A DNA stretch of 13,460 nucleotides from JBOHUX01 sp050734915 (GCA_050734915.1 JBOHUX010000056.1:1-13460), one strand, 5' to 3'. Shown: positions 1 through 6,540, counted from the first letter of the stretch. Numbers and translations are program-made. Notes: generated by a model from the sequence alone, not told the origin.

Positions 1-2
1 CG

Positions 3-686
3 CTGGCCGCGGTCTCCGCCCTCCACGCGCTGCGGGAGACGGGCACCGGCCAGTACATCGACGTCTGCCTCCTGGAGGCGGGGGTCTCCCTCGCGGTCTG
101 GGAGGCGGGCCAGTACTTCGCCGGCGGCGGCGTCCCCCGTCCCCTCGGGTCGGCGCACCAGAACAACGCCCCCTACCAGGCGTTCCGATCGGCCGACGGC
201 TGGCTGACCATCGGGGCGACCTCGAACCGGAACTGGATCGCGCTCTGCCGGGCGCTCGGCCTCGAGCGGCTGGCGGAGGACCCGCGCTACCTGGACACCA
301 ACCTCCGGCATCGACACCGCGACACCCTGGTGCCCGCCCTCGAGGCGGTGACCACGACCGCGCCGACCGCCCACTGGCTGGCGGTGGTCGAGGCGGCGGG
401 CGTGCCCTGCGCGCCGATCCAGGACTTCCAGGAGGCCTTCAACGACCCCCACCTGCTCGCGCGCGACTACTTCTGGGAGGCGCCCCACCCGAAGCTGGGA
501 ACCGTCCGCCAGCTGGGTTCGCCGATGCGCTTCTCGGCGACGCCGGTGCGGCGGGACCGGGCGGGCCCCATGCTCGGCGAGCACTCGGCCGCCGTGCTCT
601 CCGAGCTCGGCTACGGCGCTGACGAGGTCGCCGACCTGATCGCGAGACGGGTCGTCGAAGGACCCCCGGCCGAGGCCGGGCAGTGA
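3..686 (+). CDS. CaiB/BaiF family (type III) CoA-transferase, C-terminal part
   Basis: Type III CoA-transferases move CoA between an acyl-CoA donor and a carboxylic acid in the cytosol, via an aspartyl-CoA intermediate. The gene enters through the left edge, so the first part of the protein, including the catalytic Asp of the family, lies outside. The visible 227 residues begin LAAVSALHALRETGTGQYID. They carry the family's typical NNAPYQAFRSADGWLTIGA stretch (about residues 54-72) and the late FNDPHLLARDYFWEAPHP segment, where a conserved DP-x3-AR leads into the small C-terminal domain. Family members are about 380-420 residues, so roughly 170 are missing. The stop is shared with the next gene's GTG start (GTGA overlap), so the two are almost certainly co-translated. 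The acid substrate cannot be told from this fragment; neighbouring a crotonase, a carnitine-, dicarboxylate- or bile-acid-like acyl-CoA route is possible but unproven. Confidence 0.9.
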   Translation: MAAVSALHALRETGTGQYIDVCLLEAGVSLAVWEAGQYFAGGGVPRPLGSAHQNNAPYQAFRSADGWLTIGATSNRNWIALCRALGLERLAEDPRYLDTNLRHRHRDTLVPALEAVTTTAPTAHWLAVVEAAGVPCAPIQDFQEAFNDPHLLARDYFWEAPHPKLGTVRQLGSPMRFSATPVRRDRAGPMLGEHSAAVLSELGYGADEVADLIARRVVEGPPAEAGQ

Positions 687-1489
687 CCGCCGAGCCGGGG
701 GCGCCCGGCCACGAGGAGCTGGTCACGGAGCGGAGGGGGGCCGTGCAGTGGGTCGTCTTCAACCGTCCGCAGGCTCTCAACGCGATCACGTGGAACATGT
801 ACGAGCGGCTGATCGAGGTCTGCGCCGAGGTCGATCGCGACCGCGACGTGCGGGCGATGGTGTTGACCGGCGCGGGCGGCCGGGCCTTCGTGGCCGGGAC
901 CGACATCGCGCAGTTCCGCTCCTTCAAGACCGAGCGGGACGCGATCGACTACGAGGCGACCGGGAATCAGGTCATGAGCGTGCTGGAATCGGTCCGCGTC
1001 CCCACCATCGCGGCCATCCAGGGCGCCTGCACCGGAAGCGGCGCCGTCATGGCTGCCTGCTGCGACATCCGCATCGGAGCGCGGTCCGCGCGCTACGGGA
1101 TCCCGATCGCCCGGACGCTGGGCAACTGCCTCTCGATGCCCAACTACGCCCGGATGGCGGCGATGCTGGGCGCTCCGCGCCTCAAGGATCTGATCATGCG
1201 GGCGCGACTGCTGAACGCCGATGAGATGCTCGCCTGGGGCGTGGTCGGCGAGCTGGTGGCGGATGAGGATGCCCTGGCGGCGCGAGCCCAGGAGCTGGCC
1301 GAACAGCTCGCCGCCCGCGCCCCGCTGACCCTTTGGGCCACCAAGGAGGCGCTGCGGAGGCTGCGGGAGCGGCAGACCCCCGACGGAGACGGCCAGGACC
1401 TGATCGTCGCCTGCTACCTGTCGCGCGACTTCCGGGAGGGCATGGAGGCGTTCCTGGCCAAGCGCAAGCCCGAGTGGCGGGGCGAGTAG
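683..1489 (+). CDS. Enoyl-CoA hydratase/isomerase-family (crotonase) protein without classical catalytic Glu pair
   Basis: This 268-residue protein has the usual length of a crotonase-fold enzyme acting on acyl-CoA thioesters in the cytosol. The N-terminal strand VQWVVFNRPQALNAI (21-35) and the first oxyanion-hole loop AFVAGTDIAQF (68-78) are typical. The second loop is GACTGSGAVMAACCDIRIG (114-132). Aligned by eye to rat enoyl-CoA hydratase, the two catalytic glutamates (E144 and E164 there) fall at Val122 and Ile142, so ordinary syn-hydration is doubtful. The stretch PIARTLGNCLSM (141-152) replaces the PE-x-LGxIPGAGG region. It may be a distinct crotonase subgroup (isomerase, dehydratase or lyase). 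The GTG start at 683 overlaps the transferase stop by 4 bases, indicating translational coupling. No dedicated Shine-Dalgarno is needed or obvious. Confidence 0.88.
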   Translation: MTAEPGAPGHEELVTERRGAVQWVVFNRPQALNAITWNMYERLIEVCAEVDRDRDVRAMVLTGAGGRAFVAGTDIAQFRSFKTERDAIDYEATGNQVMSVLESVRVPTIAAIQGACTGSGAVMAACCDIRIGARSARYGIPIARTLGNCLSMPNYARMAAMLGAPRLKDLIMRARLLNADEMLAWGVVGELVADEDALAARAQELAEQLAARAPLTLWATKEALRRLRERQTPDGDGQDLIVACYLSRDFREGMEAFLAKRKPEWRGE

Positions 1490-1506
1490 AAGGCGCGCCC
1501 TCGCCC
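1480..1506. terminator. Possible bidirectional hairpin between convergent genes
   Basis: GGGCGAG (1480-1486) and CTCGCCC (1500-1506) form a perfect 7-bp stem. The 13-base loop contains the palindrome GGCGCGCC. The stem overlaps the crotonase stop codon and sits between two convergent genes, where a shared terminator would be expected. There is no T-run on either side, so intrinsic termination is uncertain. Confidence 0.3.
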
Positions 1507-1531
1507 AGCGTACGTGGTCAGTGCGCCGAGG

Positions 1532-1699
1532 CTACTTCCAGAGAGAGCGCCAGATGCCGGCCCTTCCCAGCGCCCGGCCGAGAAGCTTGTTCTTCGCCCT
1601 CCGCCCCATGCGCTTGGGGTTGCCCGACGCGACCGCGCTGATGTCGTCCGCCGTCCGGGCGATCCTGAACAGTTGAGAAACCAGGCTCCTGCGACCCAT
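1532..1699 (-). CDS. Small basic protein of 55 residues, function unknown
   Basis: Read on the minus strand, an ATG at 1699-1697 opens a 55-codon frame ending in TAG at 1534-1532. It begins MGRRSLVSQLFRIARTADDI and ends GIWRSLWK. The protein is very basic (Arg/Lys clusters at 3-4, 29-38 and 45-55), has no Cys and no membrane segment, and looks helical and amphipathic. The main support for its being real is the ribosome binding site GGAGGTGATC (1712-1703), a near-perfect match to the 16S anti-Shine-Dalgarno, with the GGAGG core 8 bases before the ATG. It lies 39 bases after the permease stop and may be the third gene of the csoR operon. Short RxARTA-D-type proteins of this look seem familiar to me from high-GC bacteria, but I cannot assign a role. 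Confidence 0.65.
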   Translation of the reverse strand: MGRRSLVSQLFRIARTADDISAVASGNPKRMGRRAKNKLLGRALGRAGIWRSLWK

Positions 1700-1702
1700 G
1701 CG

Positions 1703-1713
1703 GATCACCTCCC
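1703..1713 (-). promoter_or_regulatory. Strong Shine-Dalgarno site of the 55-residue gene
   Basis: The minus strand reads GGGAGGTGATC here, complementary to about ten bases of the 16S rRNA 3' end, with an ideal spacing of 8 bases from the GGAGG core to the ATG. It is the best ribosome binding site in the window and decides the start of the small gene. Confidence 0.7.
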
Positions 1714-1738
1714 TGGCGACAGTCTATGCCCTGCGGTG

Positions 1739-3211
1739 TCACATCACGCGCTCTTGCCTGGCGGCCGGGTACCGCCCCGGATCCTCGGCGAACGACCTCG
1801 CGCAGCCCTGGGAGCAGAAGTGGTGGGTCCGCCCCCCGTGCTCCACGGTGGCGGCCGCCGCCGAAGGGTCGACGGCCATCCCGCAGACGGGATCGGTCGC
1901 CGAGGCACCGGTCCGGTCTGCCATGCCCTCGGGACCCCGGGTGGCGTAGCCCTCGGGATCGCCGGTGAAGCGGTCGCGACAGCGATCGGAGCAGAAGTGG
2001 TGGGTCCGGCCTCCGTGAACGGCGCTGGCCGGAGCCAGGCCGACCTGGACCTGCATGCCGCAGACGGGATCGGTCGCGTATCCGGCCCCGCCTCCGAACC
2101 GCTCCCGGTTGCGGTGCAGCCAGTAGAGACCCGCGAACACGCCCAGGAAGGCGATGTTGAGGAAGGTCGTGTAGTTCCACTGGAAGGAGGGCTGCACGAC
2201 CTCGGCGGGGTGGGTGGCGGGAACCAGTCCCGCGGCCGCAAAGATGTACTCGGTGGCGAGGCCGGCGGCGGCCATGACCAGCCAGAAGCCCCCCACGATG
2301 CGAAGGGTCAGGCGCCACCCGTAGAGCTTGCGGTAGATGAGGATGAGGGGGAAGGTGATGAGGTCGGCGAAGATGAAGCTGATCACGCCTCCGAAGCTGA
2401 TGCCACCCTTCCAGAGCGCCGCCGCCAGAGGCACGTTGCCGATCGAGCAGACGAAGCTGAGGATGGCGATGACCGGCCCCACCAGGACGTTCTCGACCGA
2501 GGTGGCGAACCCGTGTCCGCGGAAGAAGACGTCGTTCCAGACGGCGGCCGGAACCAGCACGGCGGTGAAGCCCGCCACCAGGTAGCCGACCAGCATCTCG
2601 CGCCGGAGCATGGTCAGGTCGGCCAGGGTGTAGCCCGCCGCGTCCGCCCAACCACCCGCCGACCGGAGCCGCTTGGTCCAGGGCACGGACGGCGAAGCCT
2701 CGCCGCTCCCGTCCCCGTGATCTCCGTGCGGCGAGGCGGCGGAGGTCTGATCGAGCCGGGTGCGAGCCGCCGCGATGAGGCGCGGGCGGAAGGCGAAACG
2801 GGCGATCAGCGCCAGGAGCCCGATCATGATGATCCCGCCGACGTACTCGCTGACCGCGAACTGCCAGCCGATCAGGATCCAGAGCACCAGCCCCAGCTCG
2901 ACGACCAGGTTGGTGGACGCGAGCATGAACACCATCGCGGTCGTGAAGTCGGCCCCCTTCTGGAACAGCGACCTGGCCATCGCGCTCGCCGCGTAGGAGC
3001 AGGACGAGGAGGCGGCTCCGAAGACCGCCGCCACGGCGAGCGTCCGGGGCCGGTGATCGCCCAGCACGCGCTGCATGCCGGACCGGGAGACGAATGCCTG
3101 CACGGCTCCGGAGACGCCGAAGCCGAACACCAGCGGCCAGAGGGTGTCCCAGAACATGAAGAAGGCCATCCTCAGGCTCTCGCCAATCGCGCTCAGGATC
3201 TCAACCGCCAT
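1739..3211 (-). CDS. Permease (DUF318 / SO_0444-type metal efflux family) with two C-terminal YHS domains
   Basis: A 490-residue inner-membrane protein, likely exporting copper or a similar soft metal. The membrane part (about 15-370) holds two related blocks: SSSCSYAASAMARSLFQKGA (68-87) with Cys71, and VCSIGNVPLAAALWKGG (254-270) with Cys255. This cysteine-plus-small-residue signature is typical of DUF318/ArsP-like permeases. A His/Asp-rich linker (PHGDHGDG, 161-168) separates the halves. Two tandem YHS domains follow (about 379-422 and 438-481), each with DPVCGM and RTHHFC-x3-C; Cys384/407/411 and Cys443/466/470 are candidate metal ligands. Start: ATG at 3211-3209 with AGGAGG (3227-3222) 10 bases upstream. 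It lies 17 bases after csoR, so it is probably in one operon and copper-induced. SO_0444-type Cu/Zn efflux is inferred from family resemblance and the CsoR neighbour; arsenic export is less likely. Confidence 0.82.
   Translation of the reverse strand: MAVEILSAIGESLRMAFFMFWDTLWPLVFGFGVSGAVQAFVSRSGMQRVLGDHRPRTLAVAAVFGAASSSCSYAASAMARSLFQKGADFTTAMVFMLASTNLVVELGLVLWILIGWQFAVSEYVGGIIMIGLLALIARFAFRPRLIAAARTRLDQTSAASPHGDHGDGSGEASPSVPWTKRLRSAGGWADAAGYTLADLTMLRREMLVGYLVAGFTAVLVPAAVWNDVFFRGHGFATSVENVLVGPVIAILSFVCSIGNVPLAAALWKGGISFGGVISFIFADLITFPLILIYRKLYGWRLTLRIVGGFWLVMAAAGLATEYIFAAAGLVPATHPAEVVQPSFQWNYTTFLNIAFLGVFAGLYWLHRNRERFGGGAGYATDPVCGMQVQVGLAPASAVHGGRTHHFCSDRCRDRFTGDPEGYATRGPEGMADRTGASATDPVCGMAVDPSAAAATVEHGGRTHHFCSQGCARSFAEDPGRYPAARQERVM
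1811..2077. repeat. Internal tandem duplication encoding the two YHS domains (177-bp period)
   Basis: A 21-base identical block occurs at 1811-1831 and 1988-2008 (core GCAGAAGTGGTGGGTCCG). A 20-base identical block occurs at 1881-1900 and 2058-2077 (core CGCAGACGGGATCGGTCGC). Both pairs are offset by exactly 177 bases (59 codons), so the second YHS domain arose by in-frame tandem duplication. Confidence 0.8.
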
Positions 3212-3228
3212 CCCTCTTCCGCCTCCTC

Positions 3229-3504
3229 TCAGGTGCGTGCGAAGCGGTCCACCGCTTTCACGAGTTCATCCAGCTTGGCCTCGTCGCCCTGGCGGGCGGC
3301 GTCCACGACACAGCCCTTGATGTGGTCCTCCAGGAGCAGCATCCCGACCTGGTCGATGGCCGCCTTGACGGCCGCGATCTGGGTCAGGACGTCGATGCAG
3401 TACTGATCCTCCTCGACCATGCGAGCCACCCCCCGGACCTGTCCTTCGATCCGGTTCAGGCGCCTGAGCAGCGCCTCCTTGTCCTTTCCGTAGGCGGGCG
3501 TCAC
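3229..3504 (-). CDS. csoR: CsoR-family copper-sensing transcriptional repressor
   Basis: A 91-residue, all-helical DNA-binding repressor of the CsoR/RcnR family, released from DNA when it binds Cu(I). With the GTG start at 3504-3502 (protein starts MTPAYGKDKEALLRRLNRIE), the metal ligands fall at Cys36, His61 and Cys65. These are exactly the numbers of Mycobacterium tuberculosis CsoR, and Tyr35 is also present. This supports the start and points to copper rather than nickel, formaldehyde or persulfide sensing. Arg14, Arg15 and Arg18 in helix 1 and Lys63 are candidate DNA contacts. An upstream frame extends the protein, but the extension is low-complexity and would run through the operator. 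There is no clear Shine-Dalgarno; the -10 position suggests a leaderless mRNA. The gene leads an operon with the permease 17 bases downstream and is very likely autoregulated. Confidence 0.9.
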   Translation of the reverse strand: MTPAYGKDKEALLRRLNRIEGQVRGVARMVEEDQYCIDVLTQIAAVKAAIDQVGMLLLEDHIKGCVVDAARQGDEAKLDELVKAVDRFART

Positions 3505-3510
3505 GCTCTC

Positions 3511-3516
3511 AGCATA
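3511..3516 (-). promoter_or_regulatory. -10 element (TATGCT) of csoR, leaderless arrangement
   Basis: On the minus strand TATGCT is followed by exactly six bases (GAGAGC) and then the GTG start. The -10 would therefore occupy -12 to -7 if transcription starts at the G of GTG. No convincing -35 is visible. Confidence 0.55.
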
Positions 3517-3532
3517 TACCCCGGCCGGGTAT
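3516..3532. promoter_or_regulatory. CsoR-type operator palindrome
   Basis: ATACCC (3516-3521) and GGGTAT (3527-3532) form an inverted repeat around a 5-base CGGCC centre. It resembles known CsoR operators, which have TACCC/GGGTA-type arms around a GC-rich middle. It abuts and shares one base with the csoR -10, so a bound repressor would block the promoter of csoR and the permease. Confidence 0.65.
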
Positions 3533-3778
3533 GACTGACTTCTCGCTGGTGAGGCCCGCGGGAGGCGGCGCCGGGTGGGTGGGCGTGGACCGCGCCTCAG
3601 CTGGCCCGAAGGTGAGATCGAGGTCGGACCAGCCGCCTGTCTCGCTTTCGGGAAGCGCGCTCCCTCGACCGCAGCAGCTTCGATGCGAATGTCAGACCTG
3701 GCCATGCCAAGTGGGGCGTTCACGAACATGATCTCGGTACTCGACCGGTGAACAACGAGCATCCATCGATCTCAGCGC

Positions 3779-3960
3779 ATGAACACCGAAGTCAACCGCG
3801 CCACCGCTTACGCGGACCTCGGCTCCGCTGTGGGGGTCGCGGGAAGCGATTGCGAGAGATCGATGCTCACGCGCGCCCTCGCCTCTGTGACCGGACGGGC
3901 GACGTCGTGGTCAGCGTCAAGCGCGCGCCAAGGTGGGGCAATCACGTTCCTCACGAGGCC
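3779..3960 (+). pseudogene. Possible decayed XRE/HigA-type antitoxin remnant
   Basis: From the ATG at 3779 one frame reads MNTEVNRATAYADLGSA, like the N-terminus of HigA2-type XRE proteins (a short lead, then F/YADLG). Further on the same frame gives ERSMLTRALASVTGR. Moving to another frame then gives DVVVSVKRAPRWGNHV, resembling the family's ERLxRFLxALGRDVEIVVRPAPR tail. The central helix-turn-helix would be missing and a frameshift is required. This is pattern matching by eye on short segments and could be chance. Confidence 0.25.
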
Positions 3961-4019
3961 GCGCACAGGTCGCAACCAGACGTTGCAGCGAGGAACGCAG
4001 CGAGAGCGAGGTTGAACCA

Positions 4020-4048
4020 TTGACAGGAACCCGCTTCGAGGCTATGGT
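4020..4048 (+). promoter_or_regulatory. Sigma70-type promoter of the secreted peptidase gene
   Basis: A consensus -35 TTGACA (4020-4025) and a -10 TATGGT (4043-4048) are separated by 17 bases, the optimal spacing. Transcription would start near 4055, leaving a leader of about 94 bases before the ATG at 4149. Confidence 0.6.
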
Positions 4049-4148
4049 CGGCCCGTCGCGGGGACTTTGGCGTCCGTGATGCAGGCAGGAGGGCCTCTGG
4101 GTGATTCCGGACCGGGTTGTGATCGCATTGATTCTCAAGGAGGTTGAG

Positions 4149-5090
4149 ATGCGAATCCGCGATGGGCCGATCCGAGGTCTGGGGCGAGCCTTGGACACCC
4201 GCCATCGAGTCCTCAGAGTGGGGGCTTCGCTGGGGACAATCTGCGCGATGCTCACGGCCGGGATCCCGGTCGCCGTGCGGGCATCGCCGCCGGCAGACGT
4301 GCAATACAAGGAGACCCACGACCGAGCCACTCGCCAGGTGCAGCCTGCATGGATGCGGGCCAAGGAGGCCTCCAAGCAGGGCCAAGCCCATGCCTACTGG
4401 ACAAGCAAGCTTCGCCATGCTGCATTCGGAGTCAGCCCGAACGCCGCATACAACGGGAATTGGCTGACGGAGAACCAGGAGACCCAGGTCACCTGTTACT
4501 ACTGCGCGGACGCGTCCGTGGTGGAAGCGCTGGGCGCGATCGCCGCCCCCCACTTCCATCCGATCACGTTGGGAAGCACGCCCACCCAGGCGCAGAACAA
4601 CGCAGCGTGGCTTCTCAACACCTCGCCCTACTGTGACAACAGCCACAACGGCGGCACGGCCTGGTATGGAACCAACGCGCGTGTTCCGAGCCCGACCGGA
4701 TATCCGGTACCCGACGTCCTGAACTACGAGACCTTCGGCAACACTCGATACGCCTGGTATCTGCCCGTTGCCCTTCCCTACTACACCAGCTCCAGCGACA
4801 CGAGCCGGTTCGAACAGGACCTCGGCTTCGACATCGATCGCGGCTGGCCGCTGGCAGGGAACCTGTGGGAGGTACCAAGAGGCCCGCACCTGGACGGCCA
4901 TCCTGGTGGCGAGATCCAGCACTGGATGGAGATCCGTGGCTATGGCGGGTATGGCGGTTGGGTCTTCTACGAAGACTCGGCGTCAGGCGCCGAGCCGATG
5001 CTGGGGTGGTACACGCACGCCCCTCCGTACAACTCCACGGATTCCAACAAGTTCGTCGAGATCCTCGGAGGTCGCGGATACGTCTGGTAG
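4149..5090 (+). CDS. Secreted C39-like (papain-fold) cysteine peptidase family protein
   Basis: A 313-residue exported protein. The ATG at 4149 is preferred over an upstream in-frame ATG at 4101 because AAGGAGGT (4137-4144) lies just before it. An Arg-rich N-terminus, a hydrophobic stretch (about 21-43) and AVRAS (42-46) look like a signal peptide. The mature part has TCYYCADASVVEAL (115-128), where Cys119 at the start of a helix matches the catalytic Cys context of C39-like peptidases (YYCGPAS). IQHWMEIRGYGG (256-267) gives His258, and FYEDSAS (273-279) supplies an acidic or amide partner. It ends in GGRGYVW. Cys116 and Cys162 are extra cysteines. Similar exported C39-like proteins occur in Streptomyces as far as I recall; substrate unknown. 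It probably shares a transcript with the lipoprotein that begins at its 3' end. A non-peptidase papain-fold role is possible. Confidence 0.7.
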   Translation: MRIRDGPIRGLGRALDTRHRVLRVGASLGTICAMLTAGIPVAVRASPPADVQYKETHDRATRQVQPAWMRAKEASKQGQAHAYWTSKLRHAAFGVSPNAAYNGNWLTENQETQVTCYYCADASVVEALGAIAAPHFHPITLGSTPTQAQNNAAWLLNTSPYCDNSHNGGTAWYGTNARVPSPTGYPVPDVLNYETFGNTRYAWYLPVALPYYTSSSDTSRFEQDLGFDIDRGWPLAGNLWEVPRGPHLDGHPGGEIQHWMEIRGYGGYGGWVFYEDSASGAEPMLGWYTHAPPYNSTDSNKFVEILGGRGYVW

Positions 5091-6261
5091 GGATCGCCGG
5101 AGTCTGGCGCTTCTCGTTGCGCTGGTGGGGAGCACGCTCGCCGCCTGCTCCCCACCAGCCGAGGCAGTCCATCGACCGCATGCCCGGCCGCCCTCTCTCG
5201 GCGGCTCCCAGGCGCTCGCCTGTGAGGTGCCCCTTCCCGCCTCATGGGCGGCAGCGCTCAAGGCGGGCATCATCCCGACATCGCCCGGTGAATCCCTCCT
5301 GCTGTTCACGGTGAGCGCGGACGGACGAGCCGCGTTCGCGACCGACTACACGCCCGCCTGGTATGGGATCGTCGAGGTCTCGGTCCCCTCGGGCGCCAGG
5401 CGGCGGATAGAGGCATTCTCCAGCGCCGGAGCCCAGGTGCTCTTCGGATATTTCGACGGGCGGTGGCTGGTATGGGTGGAGGAGGACTCTCCGCAGTTGG
5501 GCCAGGCGGCATGGCAGCTCAGGGCGTGGGATTCACACGCGGCGAGCATCTGGACCCTCGCCCAATCCGAATCGACAGGGTCGTTCCCCGTCTCGCCCGA
5601 CTTGAGCCACGGGATGGTGACGTGGACGAGCCTGCTGACCCCTGAGCTTCAACCTCAGGCCAAGACCCGGTTGCACCTCTATTCACTGCGGGCCCGCCGC
5701 GACTCGGTGGTTGGGGTGGGTCAGATCAGGCAGCACACCTTCGTCTGGCCAAGCCTGATCTGGAGCAGCATCGGGAATGGTGGCGTGACCGGCCTGCATC
5801 TGGCGAGCGGCATGACAGGAGCGCCGATGCCGACCCCGACGGTCTTGAAGGCGGTGCGGGAGGACGTCGAGCTCGTACGCTCGACGGGCACGATCGGCTC
5901 ATTGGCCTGGGTGGGCGGCGACTACTCGACGGTGAAGATCTGGAGGGCCGGCCGCGACACGGCCACGGTGCTCTTCAGGCGGCCGCCCGGTGATGTGCAG
6001 TTCGCGACCCTGTCCGATGAGATGCTTGCCTGGTACGGAGCGGACGCCGGCTACGTCGCCGACCTGCGAAGCCGAGCGTATGCGAAGGTGACCCCCCCTT
6101 GGGGCTGGGCCGCCGTCAACGGCAAGGCTCTGGCCATCTCCTATCAGCCCCACTATGTCAAGGCAAGTCACCCGCCGCTGGCGGGCTCGGTCGTGACCGT
6201 GGATCAGCTTCCCCCGCTTCCGGCTTGCCCGACGTCGCCCGGGCCGCGCGGCTCCGGATAA
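5080..6261 (+). CDS. Beta-propeller-like lipoprotein, function unknown; start codon uncertain
   Basis: The frame encodes a clear lipoprotein leader: RDRR, the hydrophobic run SLALLVALVGS, then the lipobox LAAC (Cys codon at 5146-5148). About 370 mature residues follow. They contain spaced W-rich repeats of the kind seen in TolB/WD40-type propellers: WLVWVEED, MVTWTSLL, FVWPSLIW, SLAWVGGDYS, MLAWYGADAG, ALAISYQP. No ATG, GTG or TTG lies in frame between 4951 and the leader. The coordinates use an ACG at 5080, because GGAGGT (5067-5072) sits 7 bases before it and gives a normal 22-residue leader. Alternatives are ATG 4951 (overlong leader), CTG 5104, or an ATG lost by mutation or sequence error. 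It overlaps the peptidase gene by 11 bases if ACG is used. Probably a surface or periplasmic binding or scaffold protein working with that peptidase (inference). Confidence 0.7.
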   Translation, partial: TSGRDRRSLALLVALVGSTLAACSPPAEAVHRPHARPPSLGGSQALACEVPLPASWAAALKAGIIPTSPGESLLLFTVSADGRAAFATDYTPAWYGIVEVSVPSGARRRIEAFSSAGAQVLFGYFDGRWLVWVEEDSPQLGQAAWQLRAWDSHAASIWTLAQSESTGSFPVSPDLSHGMVTWTSLLTPELQPQAKTRLHLYSLRARRDSVVGVGQIRQHTFVWPSLIWSSIGNGGVTGLHLASGMTGAPMPTPTVLKAVREDVELVRSTGTIGSLAWVGGDYSTVKIWRAGRDTATVLFRRPPGDVQFATLSDEMLAWYGADAGYVADLRSRAYAKVTPPWGWAAVNGKALAISYQPHYVKASHPPLAGSVVTVDQLPPLPACPTSPGPRGSG

Positions 6262-6268
6262 ACGCCGA

Positions 6269-6300
6269 GTCGGGCCCGGGCCGAGCGGATCGAGCCCGAC
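6269..6300 (+). terminator. Possible hairpin terminator after the lipoprotein gene
   Basis: GTCGGGC (6269-6275) and GCCCGAC (6294-6300) form a 7-bp stem 7 bases after the TAA. The loop is 18 bases and no T-run follows, so it may be a weak or Rho-assisted end. Confidence 0.3.
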
Positions 6301-6383
6301 CGGGGCGGCCTCCCCCACCTCGCGTCCGCGCGGGCCCAGGGCAGGAGAGTGAGATGGGTTGGAGACAGCTGTTCACACTGGAG

Positions 6384-6405
6384 CTGCTTCCGAGCTCGGA
6401 AACAG
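6384..6405 (-). terminator. Hairpin just downstream of tRNA-Val
   Basis: On the minus strand CTGTTTCCG-AGCT-CGGAAGCAG forms a 9-bp stem with one G-T wobble and a 4-base loop, starting 4 bases after the tRNA CCA end. The position suits transcript termination or 3' processing. No T-tract follows. Confidence 0.4.
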
Positions 6406-6409
6406 AGGC

Positions 6410-6485
6410 TGGTGGGCGGCGACGGGATCGAACCGCCGACCTCTAGCATGTCAAGCTAGCGCTCTCCCATCTGAGCTAGCCGCCC
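6410..6485 (-). tRNA. tRNA-Val (anticodon GAC)
   Basis: The minus strand folds as a complete 76-base tRNA including an encoded CCA. The acceptor stem is GGGCGGC (6485-6479) paired with GCCGCCC (6420-6414), followed by discriminator A and CCA (6412-6410). The D arm is GCTCAGATGGGAGAGC. The anticodon stem is CTAGC/GCTAG around the loop TTGACAT, giving anticodon GAC, which reads GUC (and GUU by wobble). The T arm has the loop TTCGATC with stem GGCGG/CCGTC (one G-T pair). There is no intron or long variable arm. It is a single isolated tRNA between two plus-strand genes. Confidence 0.97.
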
Positions 6486-6540
6486 AGCCGGCGGGCCGAA
6501 GCCTCGTGGAGCCCGGGCCGCCCCGCCCCGGCGGGGAACC

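Larger units (their letters stand above)
3533..4148. other. Intergenic region without an intact gene
   Basis: About 600 bases between the divergent csoR operon and the secreted peptidase gene. Short open frames exist on both strands, but none has a good ribosome binding site together with a recognisable protein. It contains a possible decayed antitoxin-like fragment (3779-3960) and the peptidase promoter (4020-4048). The composition looks less GC-rich than the flanking catabolic genes. Confidence 0.5.

Noticed and set aside
1514..3406. A 630-codon plus-strand open frame across the permease and csoR region
   Set aside because: It is antisense to two well-supported genes, its composition is the Asp/Glu/Gly/Arg-rich type produced by GC-rich antisense frames, and it shows no domain.
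3966..4074. A short plus-strand frame reading QVATRRCSEERSESEVEP and onward just before the peptidase promoter
   Set aside because: It gave a vague feeling of a mobile-element protein tail, but there is no start, no domain and no inverted repeats, so no claim is made.
1480..6405. The hairpins at 1480-1506, 6269-6300 and 6384-6405 as proven intrinsic terminators
   Set aside because: Stems are real but none is followed by a T-run; they are listed only as low-confidence candidates.
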